64,000 bases of DNA from Brochothrix campestris (GTDB lineage Bacteria > Bacillota > Bacilli > Lactobacillales > Listeriaceae), in the NCBI RefSeq assembly GCF_046058945.1, contig NZ_CP175511.1, positions 1,612,001-1,676,000 on the forward strand. The letters are read 5' to 3'. The notes under the pieces are model-generated. The model made no database searches, was not told the origin of the DNA, and was given only the letters and a program-made list of their open reading frames with translations. Of this stretch, positions 54,936-63,967 are shown piece after piece; the stretch's first letter is position 1, and each line of letters begins with the position of its first letter. Both the position numbers and the translations under genes were made by a program.

Positions 54936-55994
54936 ATGTATAAAGGATTATTAGCTAAATATGCTGCTTATTTACCCGTAACAGAAAACACACCTGCTCT
55001 TTCGCTACACGAAGGCAACACCCCCTTAGTGCCCCTGCCTCATCTATCGGCCGAGCTCGGCATTACTTTATATGCCAAAACAGAAGGCGTGAATCCAACC
55101 GGTTCCTTTAAAGACCGCGGCATGGTGATGGCTGTTGCCAAGGCCAAAGAAGATGGCGCCAAAGCCGTTATTTGCGCCTCAACAGGTAATACTTCAGCCG
55201 CAGCCGCAGCCTATGCAACACGGGCGGGCTTAAAAGCTTACATTGTGATTCCTGAAGGCAAGGTTGCGCTCGGTAAATTAGCACAGGCGGTAATGTATGG
55301 GGCCGATATCATTTCAATTGACGGCAACTTCGACGACGCCCTCAAAATGGTACGTGATATTGCCGAAAAAGAAGCCGTTACGCTCGTTAACTCGGTGAAT
55401 CCTTATCGGATTGAAGGGCAAAAAACAGCCGCCTTCGAAGTGGTTGAACAACTTGGAAAAGCACCTGATGTGCTTGCTATCCCAGTCGGCAACGCGGGTA
55501 ATATTACGGCCTATTGGAAAGGTTTTAAAGAATTTGATGCTGCCCAACAAAGCGGGCTGCCACGGATGCACGGTTTCGAGGCTGAAGGCGCCGCTGCCAT
55601 TGTTCAAGGCGCACCCATTGCTGCTCCCGAAACATTTGCGACAGCGATTCGAATTGGCAATCCTGCCAGTTGGGCGTTTGCCGAAGCAGCGCGTAATGAA
55701 TCTGGTGGTTACATCGATGCAGTCTCAGATGATGAGATTTTAGCAGCTTACAAGGCGGTGGCTCGACGCGACGGTGTCTTCATCGAACCGGGTTCAGCTG
55801 CCTCATTAGCGGGTGTCATTAAGCATGTGAAGGCCGGCAAAATCAAACCCGGTGAAACAGTCGTCGCTGTCTTTACTGGTAATGGTTTGAAAGACCCTGA
55901 CTCGGCCATTAATAAGGTGCCTGCTAAGGTCCATAACCTCAACACGTACGATGAAATCGCAGCCTACTTAGCTGCTGCGACTAAAAATGATTAA
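54936..55994 (+). CDS. thrC: Threonine synthase
   Basis: A 352-residue pyridoxal-phosphate enzyme that turns O-phosphohomoserine into threonine. The PLP lysine is in PTGSFKDRGMVMA near residue 57; the phosphate-binding loop is PVGNAGNITAYWKGF, and the earlier ASTGNTSAAAAAYA is also typical. It starts three bases after the hom stop and its end overlaps thrB by eight bases. The stretch is visibly richer in GC codons (GCC, GGC) than the surrounding housekeeping genes. Confidence 0.95.
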   Translation: MYKGLLAKYAAYLPVTENTPALSLHEGNTPLVPLPHLSAELGITLYAKTEGVNPTGSFKDRGMVMAVAKAKEDGAKAVICASTGNTSAAAAAYATRAGLKAYIVIPEGKVALGKLAQAVMYGADIISIDGNFDDALKMVRDIAEKEAVTLVNSVNPYRIEGQKTAAFEVVEQLGKAPDVLAIPVGNAGNITAYWKGFKEFDAAQQSGLPRMHGFEAEGAAAIVQGAPIAAPETFATAIRIGNPASWAFAEAARNESGGYIDAVSDDEILAAYKAVARRDGVFIEPGSAASLAGVIKHVKAGKIKPGETVVAVFTGNGLKDPDSAINKVPAKVHNLNTYDEIAAYLAAATKND

Positions 55995-56865
55995 GATAAA
56001 GGTGCCTGCTACGACAGCCAATCTCGGCCCTGGCTTTGATTCCTGTGGTCTGGCACTGTCTCTTTATTTAACTTTGAGTGCAACACCTGCAGTGAGGTGG
56101 TCTGTTGACCATCAATTAGGCGCGTCAATTCCAACCGATGAATCTAATCTCATCATTCAGACAGCGCTTCGGTTTGCGCCAACGATGCCGCCTCACCATT
56201 TAGTGATGACCTGCGACATTCCGTCAACGCGTGGCTTAGGCAGTAGTGCGGCTGCGATTGTGGCCGGGATTGAACTGGCTGACAGTTGGGGGCAACTCCA
56301 TTGGAGTCGTGCCGAAAAAATGCGGTTAGCAACACTGATTGAAGGACATCCTGATAATGTTGCTCCGGCTGTCTTTGGTGGATTGGTTGTGGCTGTGCAA
56401 CTCGGTGACCAGACGCATTATACACAGCACGCTTTTCCTGACTGTGATCTGATTGCCTTTATTCCCTCGACAGAATTAGCAACAAGCTTAAGTCGTGGTG
56501 TCTTACCGACAACCTTGTCCTATCAAACAGCAGTTAAGGCAAGCGCCATTAGCAATGTGATGGTCGCGAGTTTATTAAGCGGTAACCTCGCACAGGTTGG
56601 CCAAATGATGGCTGCCGATTTATTGCATGAACATTATCGCCAGGCACTCGTGCCTGACTTAACGAACATCCGCACGCTCGTCAGTCCGTTAGGTGCTTAT
56701 GGCTGCTGTTTATCAGGTGCTGGACCGACTGTCCTCGTTCTCAGCCCTCCATCACAGTCACACGTGATTATGACTACCTTGCAACAGTATGATGCTAACG
56801 CGACCCTTACACGCTTACAGGTCGATGTTCATGGCGTACAAAGCGATTCATCAAGCTCTAACTAA
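55987..56865 (+). CDS. thrB: Homoserine kinase
   Basis: A 292-residue GHMP kinase that phosphorylates homoserine. The GHMP motif is IPSTRGLGSSAAAIVAGI near residue 78; the N-terminal VPATTANLGPGFDSCGLALS and the C-terminal CCLSGAGPTVLVLS are typical. It overlaps thrC by eight bases, so translation is coupled, and closes the operon. It ends right at a very strong terminator. Confidence 0.95.
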   Translation: MIKIKVPATTANLGPGFDSCGLALSLYLTLSATPAVRWSVDHQLGASIPTDESNLIIQTALRFAPTMPPHHLVMTCDIPSTRGLGSSAAAIVAGIELADSWGQLHWSRAEKMRLATLIEGHPDNVAPAVFGGLVVAVQLGDQTHYTQHAFPDCDLIAFIPSTELATSLSRGVLPTTLSYQTAVKASAISNVMVASLLSGNLAQVGQMMAADLLHEHYRQALVPDLTNIRTLVSPLGAYGCCLSGAGPTVLVLSPPSQSHVIMTTLQQYDANATLTRLQVDVHGVQSDSSSSN

Positions 56866-56919
56866 AAGAGCGACCGCACCTCTCGACTGATATCGAGTAG
56901 TGCGGTCGCTCTTTTAGTT
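56861..56919. terminator. Bidirectional terminator between thrB and holA
   Basis: A stem of about 18 pairs (ACTAAAAGAGCGACCGCAC with the matching TGCGGTCGCTCTTTTAGT) topped by CTCGA/TCGAG. It overlaps the stops of both convergent genes and provides T runs in both directions. Confidence 0.92.
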
Positions 56920-57922
56920 AGGCATTCCAATGAAAAATAAACCATTCCACTTTTTGGACGGGCAAACCCCGTCCTGTTTTCAATTCAAAATCCGCTTTGG
57001 CTAACAAGGCCATTGCTGTTTGTAATGGTGCCAATTCGATGTGACGGACTGATTGGGCCGCTAACTTCGCACGGTATGGATGTACCTTTAAGGTTCGAGC
57101 CATTTCCGGATCACTGTAGCCTTTTCGTTTCATAATTTTGACTTGATTCATCAGACGAAACTGACTGATTAACAATGCTAGTATTTTAATCGGCTCTTCT
57201 TTTTGTTTTATAAGGTCACGGTATATTTGTAACGCCTCACCTGTTTGTTTATTAACGACTTTTTCGGTCAGTTGAAAGACGTTTTGTTCGAGCGAGCGTA
57301 CAACCATGTCAACGACAATCGCCTTCGTCATGACGCCACCAGCGACATACAAAGCGATTTTTTCGAGTTCTTTAAGCGCCACCGACAATTGAAAATTCGT
57401 CAAGACGAGTAATTCATCCATCGCGGCGGGCTCATAATCCATCCCTAACTGTTGGGCATGTGCGGTTAACCATCGTTGCATCCCTTGTTCGTTCGGTGCA
57501 GACGCATCAATCACAACTGCTTGTTCTTGCAAGGCTTTACTGATTTTTTTACGCGCATCCAATTTATTAACACCAGCAACAATCACCAAAACAGTAAAAG
57601 GAACAGGTTGCTCGATGTAATGGGCGAAACTATCCGTTTGGTGTTCAAGTTTGCTTTTTTCAGTCGTCAAGAAGGTCGGTCGTTGCAAGACAACCACCTT
57701 CCGCTCCCCCCAAAAAGGGACTGATTCGGCTTCGGCAATCGCCTGTTCAACTGGCACCTCCGTTAAATCAAAGTTCGCATAGTTAAACTCCGCCTCATCA
57801 TCGGCTAAGGCAGCCATCTCGATGCGCTTAATTGTTTCTTGAATAATGTATGATTCCGTTCCTGTAATTAAATAAATCGGTGCAAATTCGCCCCGTTCGA
57901 TTGCTTGCCATTCTTTGATCAT
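56918..57922 (-). CDS. holA: HolA, DNA polymerase III delta subunit
   Basis: A 334-residue AAA-type clamp-loader subunit that opens the beta clamp. Typical segments are IYLITGTESYIIQETIKRI at the N-terminus, SVPFWGERKVVVLQRPTFL, and the C-terminal LLISQFRLMNQVKIMKRKGY with HPYRAKLAAQSVR. The start has GGGGATG upstream. It follows comEC on the same strand after 68 bases; a comEA-comEB-comEC-holA order is also seen in Bacillus and Listeria. Confidence 0.94.
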   Translation of the reverse strand: MIKEWQAIERGEFAPIYLITGTESYIIQETIKRIEMAALADDEAEFNYANFDLTEVPVEQAIAEAESVPFWGERKVVVLQRPTFLTTEKSKLEHQTDSFAHYIEQPVPFTVLVIVAGVNKLDARKKISKALQEQAVVIDASAPNEQGMQRWLTAHAQQLGMDYEPAAMDELLVLTNFQLSVALKELEKIALYVAGGVMTKAIVVDMVVRSLEQNVFQLTEKVVNKQTGEALQIYRDLIKQKEEPIKILALLISQFRLMNQVKIMKRKGYSDPEMARTLKVHPYRAKLAAQSVRHIELAPLQTAMALLAKADFELKTGRGLPVQKVEWFIFHWNA

Positions 57923-57990
57923 TTTGTCATCCCCACATTCTTACAGCTACTTACCTTTATTATAACTGATATCCGAGTGATTATCGACTA

Positions 57991-60252
57991 TCAGTCTGAC
58001 GGGGTGATTGTCAGCTCAATCCGCGGTTTCTTACCATTAAAACGATACACAATTGCACCACTCTCCGCTGTACTGCGTATTTTTACCTGCTGTTGATTTA
58101 AAATTGCCAACACTTCAGGATGAGGATGCCCGTATTGGCTGTTTTGCGCGACTGAAATCCACGCCTCCTTTGGGCCAATTTGAGCGACAAAGTCTGCGTC
58201 TGTTGAAAATTTACTACCATGATGACCGACCATTAAAAAATCCATTGCCAAGGTTGGATACTGTTTCATCAACCGTTTTTCTTGGGCGATTTCCATATCG
58301 CCTGTAAACAACCAATTTTGTTCATCCAATCGAGCACTTAAGACGACCGAATGTTCGTTTTCGCCAATCCCACCCTCAGGCAACGGATTTAACACGGTAA
58401 ATTGAGTTACACCGAGCATTATCGTATCACCTTCTTTCACTTCCCGCTGCTTAACCGTTTGTAACTGTGCTAACATACTCGCCATCAAAGGATCAGCTGC
58501 TGCTCCTTTGCCGATAATCAGTTCACCAATCGATAGTTCTGCAGCGACCTCCAACAAGGCACCCATGTGGTCATAATCACTATGGGTGATGACCACTTTA
58601 TCAAGGTGACGAATCCCCCAACTTTTCAAGGTCGGATTCACCACATTTTCACCAATTGTAAACGGTGCTTTTTGCCGTTGTTGCCAAGCAGCAGGCTTCT
58701 GCCACACGTATTTACCCCCGGTATCGATCAACATCGTCCCTTGACGGTTTGGTAATTGAATAAAATGGGCATCACCTTGACCAACATCAAGCAGGGCAAT
58801 CATCCCGCCATTGGCCCACTGTGTTTGGAGTGGCAGTGACGCAATAAACAGCCATAGCAGCACCTGAGTGCGCTTGATAAAACGGTGATTCTCCCAACAA
58901 ACAAACACATACACAATTAAGCAGCCTAACAGCCAATAACTAACTGGTGGCGCGCGGCCAGTGACGTAAACAGTTGCTGGCCAGTCCAAAAAATAAAGGG
59001 CAAGTCTTTCACTTTTCAGGAGAAGCCATTCGAGTGTGTTGTTTGCGAAAGCGGGCATCAACTGCAGCGGGATTAAAATAACGCTCAGTATAACAACCGG
59101 AATTAATAGCGCGGTATAAAAAGGCACGAACAAACTATTGGCCCAGACACTTGCCAATGAAAACTGAAAAAAATGATAACTTAAAATGGGCAGTGTAAAC
59201 ACTGTCGCCATGTAAGAGACAATTGCTAATTGAAGCGGTTTATAGCGATAACGCGCAATGATTTGACGGCTCAGTACGAGTCCTAAACAAACGGCATACG
59301 ACAGTTGAAAACCAATCTGAAAAAGTTGATAGCTATCGCGTATCAACTGCAAATTATAGCTGAGGATTAAGGCGGTGAAGGTTGTAAACCTTAGCGGCGA
59401 CAACTCTTTGACCAATAGTAAGACCATCATCGTTACCGCTCGTACTACTGGTGCATTGGCGCCTGCCATAACAGCAAATACGAGCAAAAACGCAATCGTC
59501 AGCATGGCAGCCGTTGCGCGGGAACAACGCATGATTAGCAAACCGACAAACAAGCCCCCTCCTATTAAGGTTACATGCAGTCCTGAAATCGCGAGTAAAT
59601 GAATTACGCCTAAATCGCGATAGGCCTTCGTGACATCAGGCGCAATGGCTGAGCGATCACCAAAAATCAAGGCATGCGTATAGGCCACGACTCGTTTCGA
59701 GGCACGTTGTTCAATTTGTTGCATCAACAGTTGTCGCAGGTGCGCGAGACGATTAATCACGCCAACCGTTTCCGTAGAGAGTGCCGTCATCTCCGTCATG
59801 GTTGCTACATAATCAATCCGTTGCCTTTTTAAATACTCATTTTCAGAAAATTGCTGCGGGTTACGCCGCTGTTGCATTGGCCTCAATTCGGCCTCGATGT
59901 GTAGCTGTTGTCCGGGAGCGAATGTTTCAAGCTGCTGTTTTTGCGCAAAGCTGTCAATCGTCCCTGTTAGTTTAGTCCGGCTGTTGCCCTGTTTAACGAC
60001 GGCTTGTACATAATCGCCATCAATCGCAATGGCTTGCAGTACAAAAGGTTCGGAAAAAATCGGTTGTGATGGTTGTGGCACCGGTATTATTAGCGTGACA
60101 TACATGATGACGGTGACCAACGCTAACCATTGACGGTAGATGAGTCCATAGAGGCTGCTCATTAAAAAAAGGCAGGTCAATACCACCACCTGCTCTTGTG
60201 TCAAAGCCATCAATGTTACGATGACACTCACAATTAACAGATGACGTGGCAT
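57991..60252 (-). CDS. comEC: ComEC, DNA-uptake channel protein
   Basis: A 753-residue membrane protein thought to form the channel for single-stranded DNA in transformation. It has two N-terminal membrane segments, an outside OB-like domain (about 65-150), the Competence domain with several membrane segments (about 185-480; AISGLHVTLIGGGLFVGLLI), and a C-terminal metallo-beta-lactamase-like domain (about 500-745) with HSDYDHMGA, TGDMEIAQEKRL and MVGHHGSKFSTD. The length is complete for the family and no frameshift is seen. It begins 16 bases after comEB on the same strand. Confidence 0.93.
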   Translation of the reverse strand: MPRHLLIVSVIVTLMALTQEQVVVLTCLFLMSSLYGLIYRQWLALVTVIMYVTLIIPVPQPSQPIFSEPFVLQAIAIDGDYVQAVVKQGNSRTKLTGTIDSFAQKQQLETFAPGQQLHIEAELRPMQQRRNPQQFSENEYLKRQRIDYVATMTEMTALSTETVGVINRLAHLRQLLMQQIEQRASKRVVAYTHALIFGDRSAIAPDVTKAYRDLGVIHLLAISGLHVTLIGGGLFVGLLIMRCSRATAAMLTIAFLLVFAVMAGANAPVVRAVTMMVLLLVKELSPLRFTTFTALILSYNLQLIRDSYQLFQIGFQLSYAVCLGLVLSRQIIARYRYKPLQLAIVSYMATVFTLPILSYHFFQFSLASVWANSLFVPFYTALLIPVVILSVILIPLQLMPAFANNTLEWLLLKSERLALYFLDWPATVYVTGRAPPVSYWLLGCLIVYVFVCWENHRFIKRTQVLLWLFIASLPLQTQWANGGMIALLDVGQGDAHFIQLPNRQGTMLIDTGGKYVWQKPAAWQQRQKAPFTIGENVVNPTLKSWGIRHLDKVVITHSDYDHMGALLEVAAELSIGELIIGKGAAADPLMASMLAQLQTVKQREVKEGDTIMLGVTQFTVLNPLPEGGIGENEHSVVLSARLDEQNWLFTGDMEIAQEKRLMKQYPTLAMDFLMVGHHGSKFSTDADFVAQIGPKEAWISVAQNSQYGHPHPEVLAILNQQQVKIRSTAESGAIVYRFNGKKPRIELTITPSD

Positions 60253-60268
60253 TCCCTCACCTCCCGCA

Positions 60269-60814
60269 TTATAGTTGGGTCTTAACTGCCCTAATTAAGG
60301 CGTCGTGTTCAATCGAGTCAGGCAGTTGTTTTAAGGCCGCTACAATTTCCTTTTTAAGTGGTTCTGCTGTTTTAATATTATTTATCTCTTCTAGTGGCAC
60401 ATAGTGCAACGCCACGCCAGCCTGTTCAAATAATTGCTCGGCATACGGATGATTATGATAGTTTTTAGCATAGGATACCTTTTTTATACCCGCTTGAATA
60501 ATTGCCTTACTGCAATTAACGCATGGATAGTGTGTCACGTATAATTCCGCCTCTTCAGTTGAGGCACCAAACTTAGCACACTGTAAAATGGCATTCATTT
60601 CAGCATGAACCGTTCGAATACAATGCCCATGATCCATTAAACATTGCTCATCGATACAATGTGTTTCCCCAGCGACAGAGCCGTTATACCCGCCTGCGAT
60701 AATACGATTATCACGCACAATTGTAGCCCCAACCATTAGCCGGTCACATGTACTGCGTGAAGCCAACAAATGACTTTGTGCCATGAAATATTGTTCCCAC
60801 GTAATTCTTCCCAT
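60269..60814 (-). CDS. comEB: ComEB, dCMP deaminase family protein
   Basis: A 181-residue zinc deaminase. The zinc and proton-shuttle motifs are HAEMNAILQCAKFG near residue 70 and YPCVNCSKAIIQAG near residue 96; an extra CDRLMVGATIV element at the N-terminus is typical of dCMP deaminases. It would make dUMP from dCMP; within the comE operon its need for transformation is not clear. The ATG at 60814 has AAAGGAG upstream. It precedes comEC. Confidence 0.92.
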   Translation of the reverse strand: MGRITWEQYFMAQSHLLASRSTCDRLMVGATIVRDNRIIAGGYNGSVAGETHCIDEQCLMDHGHCIRTVHAEMNAILQCAKFGASTEEAELYVTHYPCVNCSKAIIQAGIKKVSYAKNYHNHPYAEQLFEQAGVALHYVPLEEINNIKTAEPLKKEIVAALKQLPDSIEHDALIRAVKTQL

Positions 60815-60893
60815 TGTGTGCCACTCCTTTTTTTAAACTATTATCAGTATAGTCACACAACTTCACTTACGTCAACACTTCAGTTGCAGATTG

Positions 60894-61496
60894 TTACACT
60901 TCTAAATAGTCACTCAAGCGTTCCAACGTTTTCTCACCGATACCGCTCACTGCTAATAAATCTTCGATTCTTGAAAACAACCCATTTTCTTCACGATAAG
61001 CAAGAATAACTGCGGCTTTAGCTGGACCAATACCTGGCACCGTCAGCAACTGTTCCAGTTCGGCCTCATTCAAATTCACCTTTGTTGGGCTGTCATTAGC
61101 AGCATTGCCTGCTATCGCTGTTGTTTGTTCGCCGTCAACAGCGACATAAATGACCATTTGATCCGTTACCTTCTGCGCTAAATTAATTTGTGTTTCGTCA
61201 GCCTCAGGGAGCAATCCTCCTGCCCGTTGAATGACATCTTTAACACGAGCATCGGTGGCCATCTCATACACATTAGGCTCTTTAACAGCCCCTTTAATGT
61301 CGACAAACACATGCGTTGGTAGAGCAGGTGTGTCAGTCGTATGTTCGACTACTGGCGGGGCAATTGTTTGAACCTGTCGGGGTGTGGCTATTGGTTGCCT
61401 GAGTACGACAGCAATACTAACAATGATAACGACGATTGCCACTCCGCAAATAACACGGATACGATAAAGCTCGTAGAACGTTCTGATTCGATTCAT
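60894..61496 (-). CDS. comEA: ComEA, DNA receptor of the uptake machinery
   Basis: A 200-residue membrane-anchored DNA-binding protein. It has a membrane segment at about residues 14-34, a SLBB domain (HVFVDIKGAVKEPNVYEMAT), and a C-terminal pair of helix-hairpin-helix motifs (VNLNEAELEQLLTVPGIGPA then IEDLLAVSGIGEKTL). It binds incoming double-stranded DNA outside the membrane. GAGGAGGAC lies before the ATG at 61496, five codons inside the longest frame. A gap of 79 bases separates it from comEB. Confidence 0.92.
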   Translation of the reverse strand: MNRIRTFYELYRIRVICGVAIVVIIVSIAVVLRQPIATPRQVQTIAPPVVEHTTDTPALPTHVFVDIKGAVKEPNVYEMATDARVKDVIQRAGGLLPEADETQINLAQKVTDQMVIYVAVDGEQTTAIAGNAANDSPTKVNLNEAELEQLLTVPGIGPAKAAVILAYREENGLFSRIEDLLAVSGIGEKTLERLSDYLEV

Positions 61497-61659
61497 CACA
61501 GTCCTCCTCACTATCCTTATACGTGATTGGGGATGGCTTACCTCTTTTTGACCACAATTGTTCCCATGAACTTAACTTATAAAACTGTAGTTACCGTTTA
61601 AAAAGCTCCTTTTTGTAAGTAGTGCCCCTGTAAAATTGGTTATCCTGCTAAAAAAAACG

Positions 61660-61709
61660 CATAAAAAAAGTCTCATCACTGTGCACGGGGGCTACGTTTG
61701 ATGAGACTT
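61660..61709 (-). terminator. Terminator of the yhbY-nadD-yqeK-rsfS-yqeM operon
   Basis: Minus-strand stem AGTCTCATCA / TGATGAGACT followed by seven T. The 160 bases between it and comEA contain no gene. Confidence 0.85.
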
Positions 61710-61717
61710 CTACTATT

Positions 61718-62449
61718 TTATTTGTGACAAACGAAGAACAAGCGCTCTGATGTTGCAGTTGGTGCGTCATCAGTAAAGTCAGCACAGACTTTTACAGACT
61801 GAAAGCCCGCCGCTGCTAAGAGACGTTCGTACGTTGCAATCGGATAGGTGCGTTCACAATGTAACTCGTCACGACGAGTGTACATGTCCATTTCTTCATC
61901 ATATAAGAAGAACGAAAGATCATGTTCAACGCTATGGTCATGCTCGCCTTTAAATGAGCGCCAAATAAATGACACATCGTCATCATTATCGGCAAAGACA
62001 TAATTATCAAACAAGACATCGACCTTATGTGTGCTATGCACATCAAAGATAAAGGTGCCCGTGTCGGATAAATGGGCCAGTACGCGTTCAAACACGTTTA
62101 AGACGCTTGCTTCATCAGGCATGTAATTGAGCGAATCACTTAAGCATGTGATTGTCTCGAATGTTTGGCCTAAATCAAAATCAAGCATATTCGCTTCAAA
62201 CAACGGAATTCCGATGTTTGCTCGGGTGAATTTTTCTTGCGCCAACACTAACATATTCGCTGCTAAATCGAGACCAGAGACATCGTATCGCTCTGCTAAG
62301 CGCAGAGCAAACTCACCAGTACCACAGCCTAAATCCAATAACGAGGTGTTATGCGTACTATGACGTACGACAAAGTTGACCCATTTTTCATACAGTGATT
62401 TATCCATTAAATCATCGTAAACGAGGGGAAACGTATCGTAATTTTCCAT
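61718..62449 (-). CDS. yqeM: YqeM-like SAM-dependent methyltransferase
   Basis: A 244-residue class I methyltransferase. The SAM-binding motif is SLLDLGCGTGEFALRLAERY near residue 42, followed by DVSGLDLAANMLVLAQEKF. Expected segments FPLVYDDLMDKSLYEKWVNF (N-terminus) and FDVHSTHKVDVLF are present. The frame could run 35 codons further, but the ATG at 62449 stands one base after the rsfS stop and gives the normal N-terminus MENYDTFPLVYDDLM. No clear ribosome site is seen, so it is probably read by coupling. The substrate is unknown. Confidence 0.88.
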   Translation of the reverse strand: MENYDTFPLVYDDLMDKSLYEKWVNFVVRHSTHNTSLLDLGCGTGEFALRLAERYDVSGLDLAANMLVLAQEKFTRANIGIPLFEANMLDFDLGQTFETITCLSDSLNYMPDEASVLNVFERVLAHLSDTGTFIFDVHSTHKVDVLFDNYVFADNDDDVSFIWRSFKGEHDHSVEHDLSFFLYDEEMDMYTRRDELHCERTYPIATYERLLAAAGFQSVKVCADFTDDAPTATSERLFFVCHK

Positions 62450-62450
62450 C

Positions 62451-62807
62451 TTAAGCGAAAGCTGCAGATACATCCATCGTTGGTGCATCGCCCCATAATT
62501 TTTCAAGGTTGTAGTATTCACGGTCTTCGCTATGGAAAACATGAACGACAACATCGCCTAAGTCAACTAAGACCCAACGTGATGCTGAAATACCTTCAAT
62601 GCGACCGACATCAATACCGTGTTCATGCGCTTGGTCTTTTACTTCTGTTGCAATGGCTTTAACTTGTTTTTCAGAGTTCCCGTGACAAATAATAATGTAA
62701 TCTGTCATTGACCCCATCGCAGTCATATCTAAAGCTATAATTTCTTCTGCTCGTTTATCATCGCAAGCTTTCGTTGCGAACATTAATACCTCTTTGCTAT
62801 TTATCAA
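62451..62807 (-). CDS. rsfS: RsfS, ribosomal silencing factor
   Basis: A 118-residue protein that binds uL14 on the 50S subunit and blocks subunit joining when nutrients are low. Typical segments are DIIICHGNSEKQVKAIATEV (shown as YIIICHGNSEKQVKAIA) and WVLVDLGDVVVHVFHSEDRE followed by YYNLEKLWGDAP. It starts at TTG (62807), inside the last codons of yqeK, with AAGGAGAGCG upstream; the overlap is 11 bases. Confidence 0.93.
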   Translation of the reverse strand: MINSKEVLMFATKACDDKRAEEIIALDMTAMGSMTDYIIICHGNSEKQVKAIATEVKDQAHEHGIDVGRIEGISASRWVLVDLGDVVVHVFHSEDREYYNLEKLWGDAPTMDVSAAFA

Positions 62808-63387
62808 AATTTCGCTCTCCTTCTTCTTTTAACTGTTTTGTGATCATATTGTACGCTTCAAATGTATCAGGGAAAATAGGTTGCTTCCGTTGAATTAAAT
62901 AATTCATCGTTTGTGATAATTCAAACCGGACGGCCTCATCCAATGATATTTTCGCCAGTTCCCGCGCTTCTTCAACTCCAGGGAATTCACGGTTTGGTTC
63001 AATGTAATCAGCAACAAAAATAATTTTTTCAAGTGTCGACATGTTACGTTGACCGGTTGTATGAAACGTGATAGCTCCTAAAATTTCAGAGTCATCAATT
63101 CCAATCTCCTTATTCACTAAGACCGCACCAACTGGAGCATGCCATAGATTGGGATGATACTCGAGTAAACTTTGGTCTAAATCTTCTTTAATAATAATAT
63201 GACGCATTTCATCGATGTCACGAATTTTAGCGTAGTCATGAAAAATCGCTGCTAAGCTCGCTTTTTCGGGATTGACACCATGATTGCGGGCTAATTCAAC
63301 TGCCGTTTTTTCAACACCTAATGTGTGAATGTAACGCTGTTCAGTCAAATGTGGTTTCACTCGTTCTAATGCTTCTTCACGATTCAT
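62797..63387 (-). CDS. yqeK: YqeK, HD-domain Ap4A hydrolase
   Basis: A 196-residue HD-domain phosphohydrolase that, from the family, splits diadenosine tetraphosphate symmetrically. Metal ligands are in RYIHTLGVEKTAVELAR (first His), AAIFHDYAKIRD (HD pair) and ITFHTTGQRNMSTLEKIIFV followed by ADYIEPNR. It overlaps nadD at its start and rsfS at its end, 11 bases each. The start has AAAGGAGAG. Confidence 0.92.
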   Translation of the reverse strand: MNREEALERVKPHLTEQRYIHTLGVEKTAVELARNHGVNPEKASLAAIFHDYAKIRDIDEMRHIIIKEDLDQSLLEYHPNLWHAPVGAVLVNKEIGIDDSEILGAITFHTTGQRNMSTLEKIIFVADYIEPNREFPGVEEARELAKISLDEAVRFELSQTMNYLIQRKQPIFPDTFEAYNMITKQLKEEGERNFDK

Positions 63388-63949
63388 AAAATTGGCTCTC
63401 CTTTATCGCGTAATAGACATTTTCAGGTACCATATAACGAACTGATTGGCCTGCTTTAAGCTGCGCTCTAATCGCTGATGATGATAAATCCATCAACGGT
63501 AAGGCAAGCGTTTCAATCGGGTAGTCTGATTGTAATCTATAACCTTTTCTCGTTACTCCAATAAATGTTACAAGTTCCATCAGTTTATTTATATTGTACC
63601 ATTTCGGTAAATATTCAACCATATCGGCGCCGATGATGAAATAAAACTGTACATCTGGTTCTAACTGTTTCATTTCTAACATTGTATCATACGTATATGA
63701 ACTTCCACCGCGAGTGATTTCACGTGTATCAATAGTGAAGTGGGTATTGTTTGCAATTGCCCCCTTCACTAGAGCGATACGCGCTTCATCAGTAATGCCA
63801 TCAACCACTGCTTTATGCGGTGGGATTGCATTAGGTAAAAACCGAATTTCATCTAATTGATAAGCCTCGAAAACTTGTTCGGCTATAAATAAATGTCCAA
63901 AATGAGGTGGATTGAATGTGCCACCTAGTATACCAACACGTTTTGTCAT
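63377..63949 (-). CDS. nadD: NadD, nicotinate-mononucleotide adenylyltransferase
   Basis: A 190-residue nucleotidyltransferase that makes nicotinate adenine dinucleotide in NAD synthesis. Motifs are GILGGTFNPPHFGHL at the N-terminus, FLPNAIPPHK, FYFIIGADMVEYLPKW and the C-terminal MDLSSSAIRAQLKAGQSVRY. The ATG at 63949 has GGGGTG upstream. It is coupled to yqeK. Confidence 0.94.
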   Translation of the reverse strand: MTKRVGILGGTFNPPHFGHLFIAEQVFEAYQLDEIRFLPNAIPPHKAVVDGITDEARIALVKGAIANNTHFTIDTREITRGGSSYTYDTMLEMKQLEPDVQFYFIIGADMVEYLPKWYNINKLMELVTFIGVTRKGYRLQSDYPIETLALPLMDLSSSAIRAQLKAGQSVRYMVPENVYYAIKESQFYES

Positions 63950-63967
63950 TGTTACACCCCGATTATA

